Assembly: GCF_020172085.1 (NCBI RefSeq)
Contig: NZ_JAIVAT010000003.1
Location: 496,001-560,000 of the forward strand
DNA length: 64,000 nucleotides
Source: Rossellomorea aquimaris
GTDB lineage: Bacteria; Bacillota; Bacilli; Bacillales; Bacillaceae_B
Reading direction: 5' to 3'
Shown here: positions 47,659 through 56,051 of the stretch, piece after piece
Layout: each line of letters begins with the position of its first letter
How positions within the stretch are numbered: position 1 is the stretch's first letter
Made by a program: the position numbers and the translations under genes
Notes under the pieces: model-generated
Seen by the model: the letters and a program-made list of their open reading frames with translations, nothing else
The model's database searches: none
Told to the model about the DNA's origin: nothing

Positions 47659-47750
47659 GGTTAGATTGATGTTTTGTTTTTAAAAAATTAATGTAAAATG
47701 GCTGGATTAAGTTCCATTTCGGCTGGATTTACCTCGTCCTAACTGAATGT
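47659..47750. repeat. Short 21-bp phased array C, core GGCTGGATT
   Basis: GGCTGGATTaA at 47700 and GGCTGGATTtA at 47721 are exactly 21 bp apart. Weaker matches lie at 47741 (AACTGAATGT, 20 bp on) and 47659 (GGTTAGATTG, 41 bp before). Same spacing rule as arrays A and B but fewer units. Confidence 0.55.
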
Positions 47751-47814
47751 TGGTCAAAAATAACCGGCATCATCCTACTGATACATAGGAAATCCGTTGC
47801 TATCTATGAAAACA

Positions 47815-47848
47815 TAAAAATAAGGCCCTGCCGATAAGGAAGGGCCTT
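47815..47848 (-). terminator. Terminator of yrzA
   Basis: On the reverse strand AAGGCCCT and AGGGCCTT pair around an 11-nt loop, followed by ATTTTTATG. Confidence 0.82.
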
Positions 47849-47857
47849 TACCCATGG

Positions 47858-48064
47858 TTACTTCTTCACTTTAAAATGAACCGCCGCACTGTACAATCTT
47901 CTGCCATTCTCATCGATGGAAACGGCATGATCCACATGGTGGACGGAGAGCATGATGGCTTTGTTATGCTGAATTTGCTCGTCTACCTTCTTCTCCAGCG
48001 TCCGCATACTGTCCGCTTCGAAAAATTCTACTTTATCTTCAATTAAATCAAATGAAATATTCAT
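47858..48064 (-). CDS. yrzA: DUF2536 family protein YrzA
   Basis: 68 residues from the ATG at 48064, behind AAGGAGGTTTCCCCC; six extra codons upstream would overlap this site. Begins MNISFDLIEDKVEFFEA; HHVDHAVSIDENGRRLYSAA near 40-60 is the conserved core. Small soluble protein of unknown role, divergent from yrrT as in B. subtilis. Confidence 0.85.
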   Translation of the reverse strand: MNISFDLIEDKVEFFEADSMRTLEKKVDEQIQHNKAIMLSVHHVDHAVSIDENGRRLYSAAVHFKVKK

Positions 48065-48202
48065 GGGGGAAACCTCCTTCATAACGTTGATCCAGATGGG
48101 TTGACCATCTTTATTTTAGTGCCCATCTCCTTTTTTTACAAATAATATTTGTTGAATTAGTCAGGAGAATATGATAATTTAATAACAGTTTTAATTTTAA
48201 TT

Positions 48203-48232
48203 CATAGTATGTTTATAGGAATTATAAACTTA
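48203..48232 (+). promoter_or_regulatory. Possible CymR-type site upstream of yrrT
   Basis: TTTATAGGAATTATAAA around 48212-48228 resembles the GGAATTATA part of CymR boxes known in front of yrrT. The region is AT-rich and the match is partial. Confidence 0.35.
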
Positions 48233-48253
48233 ATGCAACTGAGGTGCTGAACC

Positions 48254-48892
48254 ATGGGTAGAGAGTTTTTGGATCTGTTCGAAGACTGGGCGGATTCTTA
48301 TGATGATACAGTGACTGGGAAAGACGTGGAATATCAAGCGGTTTTCGAACATTATGAATCGATTCTTGAGGAAGTCGCATCCCATTCGAAGGGAAGAGTC
48401 GTGGAGTTTGGACCCGGTACAGGAAATCTTACCAAGAAATTATTGGAAGCTGGACTTGAGGTCATCCCCTTCGAACCTTCCCCGGAAATGAGAGCGATTG
48501 GAATGCAAAAGCTTGGGGAACAGGTTACCTTCAGAGACGGAGACTTTCTGGATTTTTCTATAGAAGGAGGAGCCGATTCCATTGTAAGTTCATATGCGTT
48601 TCATCACTTAACCGATGAAGAAAAGGGAAAAGCTTTCGGCATCTATGGAAAGCTTCTAGTACAAGGTGGTAAAATAGTATTTGCTGATACGATGTTTGAA
48701 ACGGAGCAGCATTATCAAGCCGCCATATCCCTGGCAATGAAGAAAGAGTATGATAACCTTGCTGAAGATTTAAAACGTGAATATTACACCACTCTGGATG
48801 TATTGAGAGAGTTATTACATGAGAATGGGTTTTCGGTCCGTTTTAAGCAAGTGAATACGTTTGTGTGGATCATGGAGGCGACTAAACAGTAG
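48254..48892 (+). CDS. yrrT: SAM-dependent methyltransferase YrrT
   Basis: 212 residues. Class I methyltransferase: VVEFGPGTGNLTKKLLEAGL (~47-66) binds SAM, IPFEPSPEMRAIG motif II follows, and ADSIVSSYAFHHLTDEEK is near 108-125. It heads the yrrT-mtnN-mccA-mccB-yrhC operon. The enzyme would generate SAH, which the downstream genes recycle to cysteine; the methyl acceptor is unknown. Start ATG with GAGGTGCTGAACC. Confidence 0.92.
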   Translation: MGREFLDLFEDWADSYDDTVTGKDVEYQAVFEHYESILEEVASHSKGRVVEFGPGTGNLTKKLLEAGLEVIPFEPSPEMRAIGMQKLGEQVTFRDGDFLDFSIEGGADSIVSSYAFHHLTDEEKGKAFGIYGKLLVQGGKIVFADTMFETEQHYQAAISLAMKKEYDNLAEDLKREYYTTLDVLRELLHENGFSVRFKQVNTFVWIMEATKQ

Positions 48893-48907
48893 AAAGAGGT
48901 TTAAATA

Positions 48908-49600
48908 ATGAAAATCGCCATCATCGGAGCAATGGAAGAAGAAGTAGCCCTATTAAGAGAGAATATTTCAAATCCTGCAGTGGAAACGATCGCAGGATGT
49001 GAATATACAAGTGGTACTATGCATGACAAAGAAGTGATTTTACTTCGTTCAGGTATCGGAAAAGTGAATGCAGCGATGTCAACGGCTGTTCTATTGCAGC
49101 ACTTCAAGCCGGACTGCATCATCAACACAGGGTCAGCAGGAGGATTCGATCCTTCTCTAAATGTTGGGGATGTTGTCATTTCAACTGAAGTAAGACATCA
49201 TGATGTGGATGTAACAGCATTCGGATATGAATATGGTCAGGTACCACAGCTGCCGGCAGCCTTTACTGCAGACGAGAAATTGAAGCAAACCGCTATCAAT
49301 AGTGTAAAGGAACTCGGAGACGCACAGGTGGTATCCGGATTGATCGCTACTGGCGATTCGTTCATGAATGATCCGAAGCGTGTGGATGCGATTCGTGATA
49401 AATTCACTGGCTTACAGGCAGTGGAGATGGAAGCGGCCGCCATTGCTCAAGTGGCACATCAATTCCAGGTTCCATTTGTTATCATTCGATCACTATCCGA
49501 CATTGCAGGCAAGGAATCAGATGTTTCCTTTGATCAATATTTAGAAAAAGCGGCACTGCATTCTGCGAAAATGGTCATGAGCATTGTAAAATCTGTTTAA
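48908..49600 (+). CDS. mtnN: 5'-methylthioadenosine/S-adenosylhomocysteine nucleosidase
   Basis: 230 residues. Cleaves adenine from MTA and SAH (product S-ribosylhomocysteine feeds LuxS). Starts [20 protein letters not shown] with the catalytic-acid Glu near 12; [19 protein letters not shown] near 85; [20 protein letters not shown] near 169, with the ribose-binding Met-Glu; [16 protein letters not shown] near 193 carries the catalytic Asp. Second gene of the sulfur-recycling operon. Confidence 0.97.
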   Translation: MKIAIIGAMEEEVALLRENISNPAVETIAGCEYTSGTMHDKEVILLRSGIGKVNAAMSTAVLLQHFKPDCIINTGSAGGFDPSLNVGDVVISTEVRHHDVDVTAFGYEYGQVPQLPAAFTADEKLKQTAINSVKELGDAQVVSGLIATGDSFMNDPKRVDAIRDKFTGLQAVEMEAAAIAQVAHQFQVPFVIIRSLSDIAGKESDVSFDQYLEKAALHSAKMVMSIVKSV

Positions 49601-49616
49601 TACATTGAAAATACAG

Positions 49617-49720
49617 CTGACCCAGGCACCTTCACCACTCATCAATTGAGATAGGACATGTTCAACAAGCAGTCCATTCATCATTTATGAGAATGGTGGG
49701 TACGTGGGTCAGTTTTGTTT
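49617..49720 (+). repeat. Long hairpin in the mtnN-mccA intergenic region
   Basis: CTGACCCA (49617-49624) pairs with TGGGTCAG (49705-49712), extended inward by ACC(T)/(G)GGT with mismatches, around a ~60-nt loop that holds a CCATTC/GAATGG hairpin. TTTTGTTT follows at once. Internal attenuator, weak terminator or insertion-type repeat are all possible. Confidence 0.6.
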
Positions 49721-49737
49721 AAAGGGGGATTATAGGT

Positions 49738-51800
<2,063 letters not shown>

Positions 51801-51902
51801 GGATACGTGTGGCAGAGCTGGTATCAATTACATGCCCGCCTGCTTCCATTCATATGTTACGATAGAATAAGAGTTTACTAGTTCTAAAGTAGGTGAATGC
51901 AT

Positions 51903-52142
51903 ATGAAAAATACAAGCAAAAAGACTATTCAGCATAAGGTCATCGACTTCAAACGATTTGGTTTTACGTTACTTGCACTGAGTGTCTTCATGTATTTAGG
52001 CGTCATCATTCCAACAGTAACGGTTACACCCGGCAAAATGATCCCTCTTATGACAGGGACCGTTGTTTTACTCGGGCTGTCACTATTCTTTTTCATTAAA
52101 GCGATCAAGTATAAGAAAGATCTGCAGTCAGCAGATGAATAA
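51903..52142 (+). CDS. yrhC: YrhC family two-helix membrane protein
   Basis: 79 residues from the ATG at 51903 (AGGTGA, spacing 6); an ATG at 51897 would add two residues. Two membrane helices (about 20-42 and 47-69) joined by VTPGKMIP, with basic flanks. It follows mccB here and in B. subtilis. Function unknown; the 100-bp gap before it may hold a separate promoter. Confidence 0.82.
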   Translation: MKNTSKKTIQHKVIDFKRFGFTLLALSVFMYLGVIIPTVTVTPGKMIPLMTGTVVLLGLSLFFFIKAIKYKKDLQSADE

Positions 52143-52147
52143 ATAAC

Positions 52148-52180
52148 AAAAACGGGTCCTCGTGGAGGACCCGTTTTTTT
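52148..52180 (+). terminator. Terminator of the yrrT-yrhC region
   Basis: AAAAACGGGTCCT-cgtgg-AGGACCCGTTTTTTT; perfect 13-bp stem. Confidence 0.95.
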
Positions 52181-52227
52181 GTATGAGTAAATGTGGAAAA
52201 TTGTAGAAAATAAATGCAAGAAAAGAG

Positions 52228-52256
52228 TTTACATTACGATGGAAATTGGATATACT
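52228..52256 (+). promoter_or_regulatory. SigA promoter of the yrzI small-ORF operon
   Basis: TTTACA (52228-52233), 17-bp spacer, TATACT (52251-52256). Predicted start near 52263. Confidence 0.85.
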
Positions 52257-52297
52257 AACCAATGTAAGAAAAAAACACTAATGGGAGGTCGAAGGAA

Positions 52298-52378
52298 ATG
52301 TTCGTGCTTATTGGAAATAAACACACAACTTCATATCGTTTTCATCATTCGACCACTTGTGGGATGTTCTTTGCTTAA
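52298..52378 (+). CDS. 26-codon leader ORF of the yrzI operon
   Basis: ATG 52298 with GGGAGG and GAAGGA upstream; stop at 52376-52378. The peptide MFVLIGNKHTTSYRFHHSTT-CGMFFA is rich in His, Thr and Phe. It lies 41 bases after the -10 and is followed within about 20 nt by competing hairpins, the layout of a leader peptide. I do not recognise a family. It may instead be a toxin-like or simply translated leader. Confidence 0.55.
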   Translation: MFVLIGNKHTTSYRFHHSTTCGMFFA

Positions 52379-52398
52379 TTTTAATTTCATTAAATGAT

Positions 52399-52474
52399 AG
52401 CCACAGGGAGAATGTAGATTCCTATGGCTTTTTTGTGCCACAAGGATCGGTCTCTTTGTGGCTTTTTATTTTGC
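52399..52474 (+). terminator. Tandem, mutually exclusive hairpins before yrzI
   Basis: Hairpin 1: AGCCACAGG / CCTATGGCT plus six Ts (52399-52434). Hairpin 2: GCCACAAG / TTTGTGGC plus T-rich tail (52437-52474). AGCCACA of hairpin 1 is also fully complementary to TGTGGCT (52457-52463) of hairpin 2, so alternative folding is possible. A third small stem, CCTGCA-cttt-TGCAGG, is at 52475-52490. Confidence 0.7.
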
Positions 52475-52512
52475 CCTGCACTTTTGCAGGCACGTTGAAA
52501 GGGGTGATATGT

Positions 52513-52653
52513 ATGACACTGAATCTTTTATTTATAACTGTAACCTTTAATAAGAAACAAGCAACGTTTGAAGAAGCTTCTCACAACGAAACGGTTTCAA
52601 AAAACTTTGAAGAAACGAAAGCGAAGCAACACTTTATGTCTCAATTGTTTTAA
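52513..52653 (+). CDS. yrzI: YrzI family small protein
   Basis: 46 residues. ATG 52513 behind AAAGGGGTGATATGT. MTLNLLFITVTFNKKQATFE opens with a beta-like hydrophobic stretch, then an acidic/basic helix (EEASHNETVSKNFEETKAKQ). This is the YrzI pattern. In B. subtilis yrzI is part of a polycistronic mRNA cut by the ribosome-associated endonuclease Rae1 within a neighbouring tiny ORF. The protein's own role is unknown. Confidence 0.82.
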   Translation: MTLNLLFITVTFNKKQATFEEASHNETVSKNFEETKAKQHFMSQLF

Positions 52654-52687
52654 TTCTTAAGATCAAAATATGGAGAGGAGAATAAAG

Positions 52688-52747
52688 ATGATTTATTTAC
52701 AGGAGAAAATGTTGAATGCGCTATGGGTAGAGAAGGATACTGCCTAA
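52688..52747 (+). CDS. 19-codon ORF after yrzI (S1025-like)
   Basis: MIYLQEKMLNALWVEKDTA; ATG 52688 behind a strong GGAGAGGAGAATAAAG site, 34 bp after yrzI. The B. subtilis yrzI transcript carries a 17-codon ORF, S1025, in which Rae1 cleaves during translation. Position, length and strong ribosome site agree; I cannot align the sequences from memory, so homology is inference. Two Glu-Lys codon pairs are visible. Confidence 0.6.
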   Translation: MIYLQEKMLNALWVEKDTA

Positions 52748-52767
52748 CGAAAGAGGGTGGTGGAGAG

Positions 52768-52836
52768 ATGTTTTTGAATATTGTCATTTGGTCCGCTTTC
52801 TTCCATAAAAAGAAGAAGCGCAGAATGAATGTGTAG
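52768..52836 (+). CDS. 22-codon ORF, hydrophobic-then-basic peptide (S1027-like)
   Basis: MFLNIVIWSAFF followed by HKKKKRRMNV: a short hydrophobic helix and a strongly basic tail. GGTGGTGGAGAG precedes the ATG, 20 bp after the 19-codon ORF. Such amphipathic or membrane-active peptides are often toxic, and a toxic small ORF is reported from the B. subtilis yrzI operon. Function here is inference. It is the last ORF before the terminator. Confidence 0.6.
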   Translation: MFLNIVIWSAFFHKKKKRRMNV

Positions 52837-52840
52837 ATGG

Positions 52841-52876
52841 AGGAGGATACCCGTTAGTGGGTATTCTCCTCTTTTT
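52841..52876 (+). terminator. Terminator of the yrzI operon
   Basis: AGGAG-GATACCC-gttagt-GGGTATTCTCCT and Ts, five bases after the last stop. Confidence 0.9.
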
Positions 52877-52995
52877 ATACAGACTGGTCACACATCTGTC
52901 AATCTTTAGTAAAGAGTTGTTCACGAATGGAAGGGGAGAATTGGTTAATTCGTGATACATTAATAGTAAGAAGTGCATATTACTGAGGGAGAGGG

Positions 52996-53079
52996 ATGAC
53001 GATGTTCTCAATGATCATGGGTCTTATTATGACATCTGTGATTGGTTTGATCATTTCTGCAGAAGTCAGTGTAGAGTAG
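52996..53079 (+). CDS. 27-codon single-span hydrophobic peptide
   Basis: ATG 52996 (or in-frame ATG 53002) behind GAGGGAGAGGG. The peptide is almost one membrane helix, MGLIMTSVIGLIISAEV with an acidic end (SVE). It stands alone between two terminators. CATATTA at 52976-52982 resembles a sigma-F/G -10 but with only a poor -35 (TGATAC), so forespore expression is a guess. No family recognised. Confidence 0.5.
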   Translation: MTMFSMIMGLIMTSVIGLIISAEVSVE

Positions 53080-53090
53080 TGAAAATGAAA

Positions 53091-53118
53091 AGAAAAGCGG
53101 TCCTTGGACCGCTTTTCT
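53091..53118. terminator. Bidirectional terminator between the 27-codon ORF and sigK
   Basis: AGAAAAGCGGTCC-tt-GGACCGCTTTTCT, perfect 13-bp stem. Confidence 0.9.
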
Positions 53119-53121
53119 TTA

Positions 53122-53838
53122 TTAGGATTTATTCCGTTTTTCTTTTTCCTCACGATAGAATTCGTGAAACATCTTCATGAGCGCCCGTTTTTCGATCCGT
53201 GAGACATAGCTTCTTGAGATCCCTAGTTCCTTTGCTATTTCTCTTTGGGTCTTTTCTTCTTTTAAGTCCAATCCGAATCGTCCGACAATGACTTCCTTTT
53301 CCCTTTCATCCAGAACACAGATATATTTTCTGACCTTTTCGAGTTCCATGCTTAATTGAATGGTATCAATGACATCATCGCTTTCCGACTTTAAAATATC
53401 GATCAAGCTGATTTCGTTTCCTTCCTTATCCTGGCCGATGGGGTCATGAAGGGAAACATCTTTCTTGGTTTTCTTGAGGGCGCGCAGGTGCATAAGGATT
53501 TCATTCTCGATACAACGTGCTGCATAGGTGGCTAGCTTTGTGCCTTTTCCTTCTGAATAGCTTTCAATGGCTTTGATCAATCCGATGGTCCCGATGGAAA
53601 TCAAATCCTCTGGATCTTCGCCTGTGTTTTCAAATTTCTTGACGATGTGGGCAACCAACCTGAGATTATGTTCGATGAGCATGTTGCGGGCGTGTTCGTC
53701 CCCATCTGCCATCAGCCTTAAATATTTCCGTTCATCTGCAGCGGAAAGTGGTTGAGGAAAGGCGTTATTTTTAACGTAAGAAACGAGGAAAATTAACTCC
53801 TTGAAGAAATAACCCAGTGCTGTTAGAACTCCAGACAT
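53122..53838 (-). CDS. sigK: RNA polymerase sporulation sigma factor SigK, uninterrupted
   Basis: 238 residues from the ATG at 53838 behind GGAGGTGGAAGT. Directs late mother-cell transcription (coat, maturation). An N-terminal hydrophobic pro-sequence ([20 protein letters not shown]) is removed by SpoIVFB after about residue 20. Region 2 includes [18 protein letters not shown] and [20 protein letters not shown]; region 4 has [20 protein letters not shown]. In B. subtilis the gene is split by the skin prophage; here the reading frame is continuous and no skin remnant is visible. The tgl promoter at 23.65 kb fits its specificity. Confidence 0.97.
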   Translation of the reverse strand: MSGVLTALGYFFKELIFLVSYVKNNAFPQPLSAADERKYLRLMADGDEHARNMLIEHNLRLVAHIVKKFENTGEDPEDLISIGTIGLIKAIESYSEGKGTKLATYAARCIENEILMHLRALKKTKKDVSLHDPIGQDKEGNEISLIDILKSESDDVIDTIQLSMELEKVRKYICVLDEREKEVIVGRFGLDLKEEKTQREIAKELGISRSYVSRIEKRALMKMFHEFYREEKEKRNKS

Positions 53839-54021
53839 ACTTCCACCTCCATTAGGACTTAAGCCTATAATCATTCTTATGATAAAGATGGATTGTCCTT
53901 GCATGTCCACGTAAAGTAATCGGGAAAATTGCGCTATTTCCGTAATAAAGAGGAAAACTGCCTATACGCACATTCCCTAGATACATATACTGATAGTAAA
54001 AGTGAGTGAGGAGGTATGGCC

Positions 54022-54159
54022 ATGCCTTATGGATATCCGTGTTACGGACCAGTCTATCCAGGTTATTATGGCGGTGGAGGATTCTACTTTGCCCTCGTCG
54101 TCGTATTACTCATCCTACTTTTCCTATTCGGTGGCTGGTGGTACTACACCAACTGTTAA
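54022..54159 (+). CDS. YjcZ-like small sporulation peptide
   Basis: 45 residues from the ATG at 54022; the ATG at 54016 touches the AGGAGGT site, so the second ATG (spacing 6) is preferred. A Tyr/Gly/Pro/Cys-rich head (YGYPCYGPVYPGYYGGGG) is followed by one membrane helix (FALVVVLLILLFLFGGWWYY) and TNC. This is the pattern of YjcZ/SscA-type small spore-assembly peptides. A CATATACT block at 53984 is sigma-E-like. Divergent from sigK. Confidence 0.75.
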   Translation: MPYGYPCYGPVYPGYYGGGGFYFALVVVLLILLFLFGGWWYYTNC

Positions 54160-54161
54160 AC

Positions 54162-54568
54162 GAAAAGCGGAGGCGGCTTGATCTGGCCCGACAAGCATAA
54201 GATGAATCGACCGGAAAGGCGTTCTTTGCCTTTTTGGTCGATTTAGCTTATGACCTCGAGGGCCAAGCCGCTGGAGCTGGACAAAGAAAAGCGGAGGGGC
54301 TTTGCCCAGAGGCGACAAGCATAAGGCGAACCTGTCGGAAAGGCGCTCTTTGCCTTTTTGGCAGGTTTGACTTATGACCTCGAGCCTCTAAGCCCCGGAG
54401 CTGGATAAGAAGAAAAGCGGAGGGGCTTTGCCCAGAGGCGACAAGCATAAGGCGAACCTGTCGGAAAGGCGCTCTTTGCCTTTTTGGCAGGTTTGACTTA
54501 TGACCTCGAGCCTCTAAGCCCCGGAGCTAGACAAAACGAAAAGCGGAGGCGGCTTGATTTGGCCCGAC
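54162..54568. repeat. Tandem array of structured ~125-bp repeats
   Basis: Units at 54162-54285, 54286-54411 and 54412-54537, plus a truncated start at 54538-54568. Each begins GAAAAGCGGAGG and folds into one long hairpin. Units 2 and 3 are almost identical; unit 1 and the partial unit share a different arm sequence (GGCGGCTTGAT-TGGCCC). Arms co-vary (GCGGCTTG/CAAGCCGC versus GGGGCTT/AAGCCCC; GGCCC/GGGCC versus AGAGGC/GCCTCT; AATCGACC/GGTCGATT versus AACCTG/CAGGTT) while GACAAGCATAAG, CTTTGCCTTTTTGG and CTTATGACCTCGAG are fixed. Confidence 0.92.
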
Positions 54569-54579
54569 CCAAAACAAAC

Positions 54580-54608
54580 AAAAGAACCCGGTGCCCCGGG
54601 TTCTTTTG
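54580..54608 (-). terminator. Terminator of pssA
   Basis: AAAAGAACCCGG-tgc-CCCGGGTTCTTTT; serves the reverse-strand pssA whose stop is 5 bp away. Confidence 0.88.
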
Positions 54609-54612
54609 TACA

Positions 54613-55152
54613 TTACATCTTCTTTAGTGTAAACGGGCTGATCATCAAGATTGATAGTATGATCACGATGCATAAAAGCAGCACGTTTGAAATATGTGGG
54701 ATCGCGAAGTAGCACATTGTCAATAAACAGCCGGCAGCGGTAATCGGCAAACCGGTAAAGTAGCCGTCATTTTCTGTGATATTGAAACGTGCCAGTCGAT
54801 AAGCACCACAGGCCAAATATAAAATAGTGAAAAACATGCCTGGTAAGTCAAACTGGTTGAGAGCAGCCGTATACATAAGTAAAGCCGGGGCCACCCCGAA
54901 GGAAATGATGTCGCTCATGGAATCCAGCTGCTTGCCTAATTCTGACTCGATGTTCAACCTCCTAGCCACCATTCCATCGAATCGGTCAGTTAATGCAGCG
55001 ATGAAGATGAGAATCAGACTTAAATGTAATTGGTTATGAAGAATCGAAATAATGGCGATACCACCTAATGATAAATTGGATAGGGTAATTAGGTTGGCTG
55101 TTTGGGCTTTAAGCTTTTTGAACGTTTGATCGATGACACCGGAGAGAAACAA
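54613..55152 (-). CDS. pssA: CDP-diacylglycerol-serine O-phosphatidyltransferase
   Basis: 179 residues, TTG start at 55152 with AAGGAGTGAGTG upstream. Makes phosphatidylserine, precursor of phosphatidylethanolamine. The CDP-alcohol phosphatidyltransferase motif is complete: DRFDGMVARRLN, then G and the two Asp of GKQLDSMSD (~55-79). About six membrane helices. No psd (decarboxylase) neighbour is present, unlike the B. subtilis pssA-ybfM-psd locus. It is followed by the structured repeats. Confidence 0.93.
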   Translation of the reverse strand: MFLSGVIDQTFKKLKAQTANLITLSNLSLGGIAIISILHNQLHLSLILIFIAALTDRFDGMVARRLNIESELGKQLDSMSDIISFGVAPALLMYTAALNQFDLPGMFFTILYLACGAYRLARFNITENDGYFTGLPITAAGCLLTMCYFAIPHISNVLLLCIVIILSILMISPFTLKKM

Positions 55153-55268
55153 TCAACACTCACTCCTTCTAATTAAGTTTGTTCACTGTTGAACATGATA
55201 TATGGCTAAGAATGCTTGAACAAATAATCCTTACCTTATACGTTGAAAAAAAGATTCTTTTAAATATA

Positions 55269-55294
55269 GTATATAATAATATTTTATTATATAC
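55269..55294. repeat. Perfect AT-only palindrome between pssA and sda
   Basis: GTATATAATAA-TATT-TTATTATATAC, 11-bp arms, in a very AT-rich stretch about 117 bp upstream of pssA on its strand. It may hold promoter elements or a cruciform. Confidence 0.6.
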
Positions 55295-55412
55295 TTATTA
55301 AACTGCTAAAGTTAATCATTTTTTTGAAATGATGTAGAATTGATCGGTGTACTGACCATAAGGAGTTCCCGGAAATGAGTCGGCAGGGAAAATACCGGGG
55401 AATCTAATGAAT

Positions 55413-55444
55413 AAAAAAAGGACGGATTCTAAACAAATCCGTCC
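55413..55444 (-). terminator. Terminator of sda
   Basis: Reverse strand: GGACGGATT pairs with AATCCGTCC, then seven Ts. Confidence 0.92.
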
Positions 55445-55461
55445 CGTTTCATGTTCGTATT

Positions 55462-55602
55462 CTACGAAGTAGCTTTTATTTTATTAGTAAGAGATCGACG
55501 GTGAATTTCCATTTCGATGAGGCGAATGAATTCTGTATTGAGTTTCAACTCCAGCGCTTTGAAATAAGAATCAATCAACAGTTCGTCCGATAATTTCCTC
55601 AT
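55462..55602 (-). CDS. sda: Sporulation histidine kinase inhibitor Sda
   Basis: 46 residues; ATG at 55602 behind [33 protein letters not shown] opens the protein, forming the helical hairpin that binds the DHp domain of KinA and stops phosphorelay entry when replication is disturbed; [14 protein letters not shown] is helix 2. Its upstream region carries several DnaA boxes, matching the DnaA control known for B. subtilis sda. It precedes yqeG, again as in B. subtilis, though the lipoprotein gene yqeF is absent. Confidence 0.95.
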   Translation of the reverse strand: MRKLSDELLIDSYFKALELKLNTEFIRLIEMEIHRRSLTNKIKATS

Positions 55603-55678
55603 TAATGCCACCTCCAATAGCCATTATCTTTTTGTATCTCAAAAATTTATTGTAAGTACGTTTTTTAGTAGTAATTAA

Positions 55679-55707
55679 ACTTTACCAAATTTATTTTTTC
55701 AGAACAA
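55679..55707 (-). promoter_or_regulatory. SigA promoter of sda
   Basis: Reverse strand: TTGTTC (complement of 55702-55707), 17-bp spacer, TAAAGT (complement of 55679-55684). The first DnaA box begins 9 bp upstream of the -35. Confidence 0.6.
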
Positions 55708-55715
55708 GCGTTCCG

Positions 55716-55814
55716 TTATCCACAGTTCATGGTGGATAAGTTGTGACTAACTTGTATATAACTGGTAAATAAGCGATGTTTGTGTTCTGTATAATGTGAA
55801 TAAGGTTATCCACA
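55716..55814. promoter_or_regulatory. DnaA-box cluster upstream of sda
   Basis: Perfect TTATCCACA at 55716-55724 and 55806-55814 (+). Reverse-strand TTATCCACC at 55731-55739 and TTATTCACA at 55795-55803, each one mismatch. Boxes 1 and 2 face each other, as do 3 and 4. Confidence 0.88.
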
Positions 55815-55900
55815 ACCTTGAGCGGAACTGGAAATTTGTCGAAAAATATTTATTTATTTTAAGAATATGCTTGAAATTCCAGGAATATATATGATTTATT

Positions 55901-55929
55901 TTGAATCTGTATGTAAAATTGGTTATCAT
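55901..55929 (+). promoter_or_regulatory. Candidate SigA promoter of the yqeG operon
   Basis: TTGAAT (55901-55906), 17-bp spacer, TATCAT (55924-55929). It leaves a leader of about 115 nt with no recognisable riboswitch. Confidence 0.65.
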
Positions 55930-56051
55930 TAATCTGTTATAGGTTAAAGGTATATGGAAGAAACACTTTCTTTTTACCAATTGGACGTTCTAACAAGAAA
56001 ATATCGAACACAATTATCATATTATCGATTAAGAAATTTGAGGTGTAGCGA

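Noticed and set aside
48094..48128. Riboswitch in front of yrrT (AGATGGG with two possible partners)
   Set aside because: The short alternating stems lie upstream of any plausible yrrT promoter and show no S-box elements.
52191..52397. 68-codon + strand ORF overlapping the yrzI leader
   Set aside because: It runs across the promoter; the 26-codon ORF in another frame has the ribosome site.
53122..53838. Scar of a skin-like prophage inside sigK
   Set aside because: The frame is continuous and matches the expected protein throughout; no recombinase or att-like repeat seen.
54124..54448. Reverse-strand ORFs across the 54-kb repeats (MLVASGQSPSAF...)
   Set aside because: They recur because the DNA repeats; no ribosome sites, and arm covariation is unrelated to codons.
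55747..55980. Reverse-strand 77-codon ORF in the sda-yqeG gap
   Set aside because: Lies over DnaA boxes and a promoter, AT-rich composition, no ribosome site.
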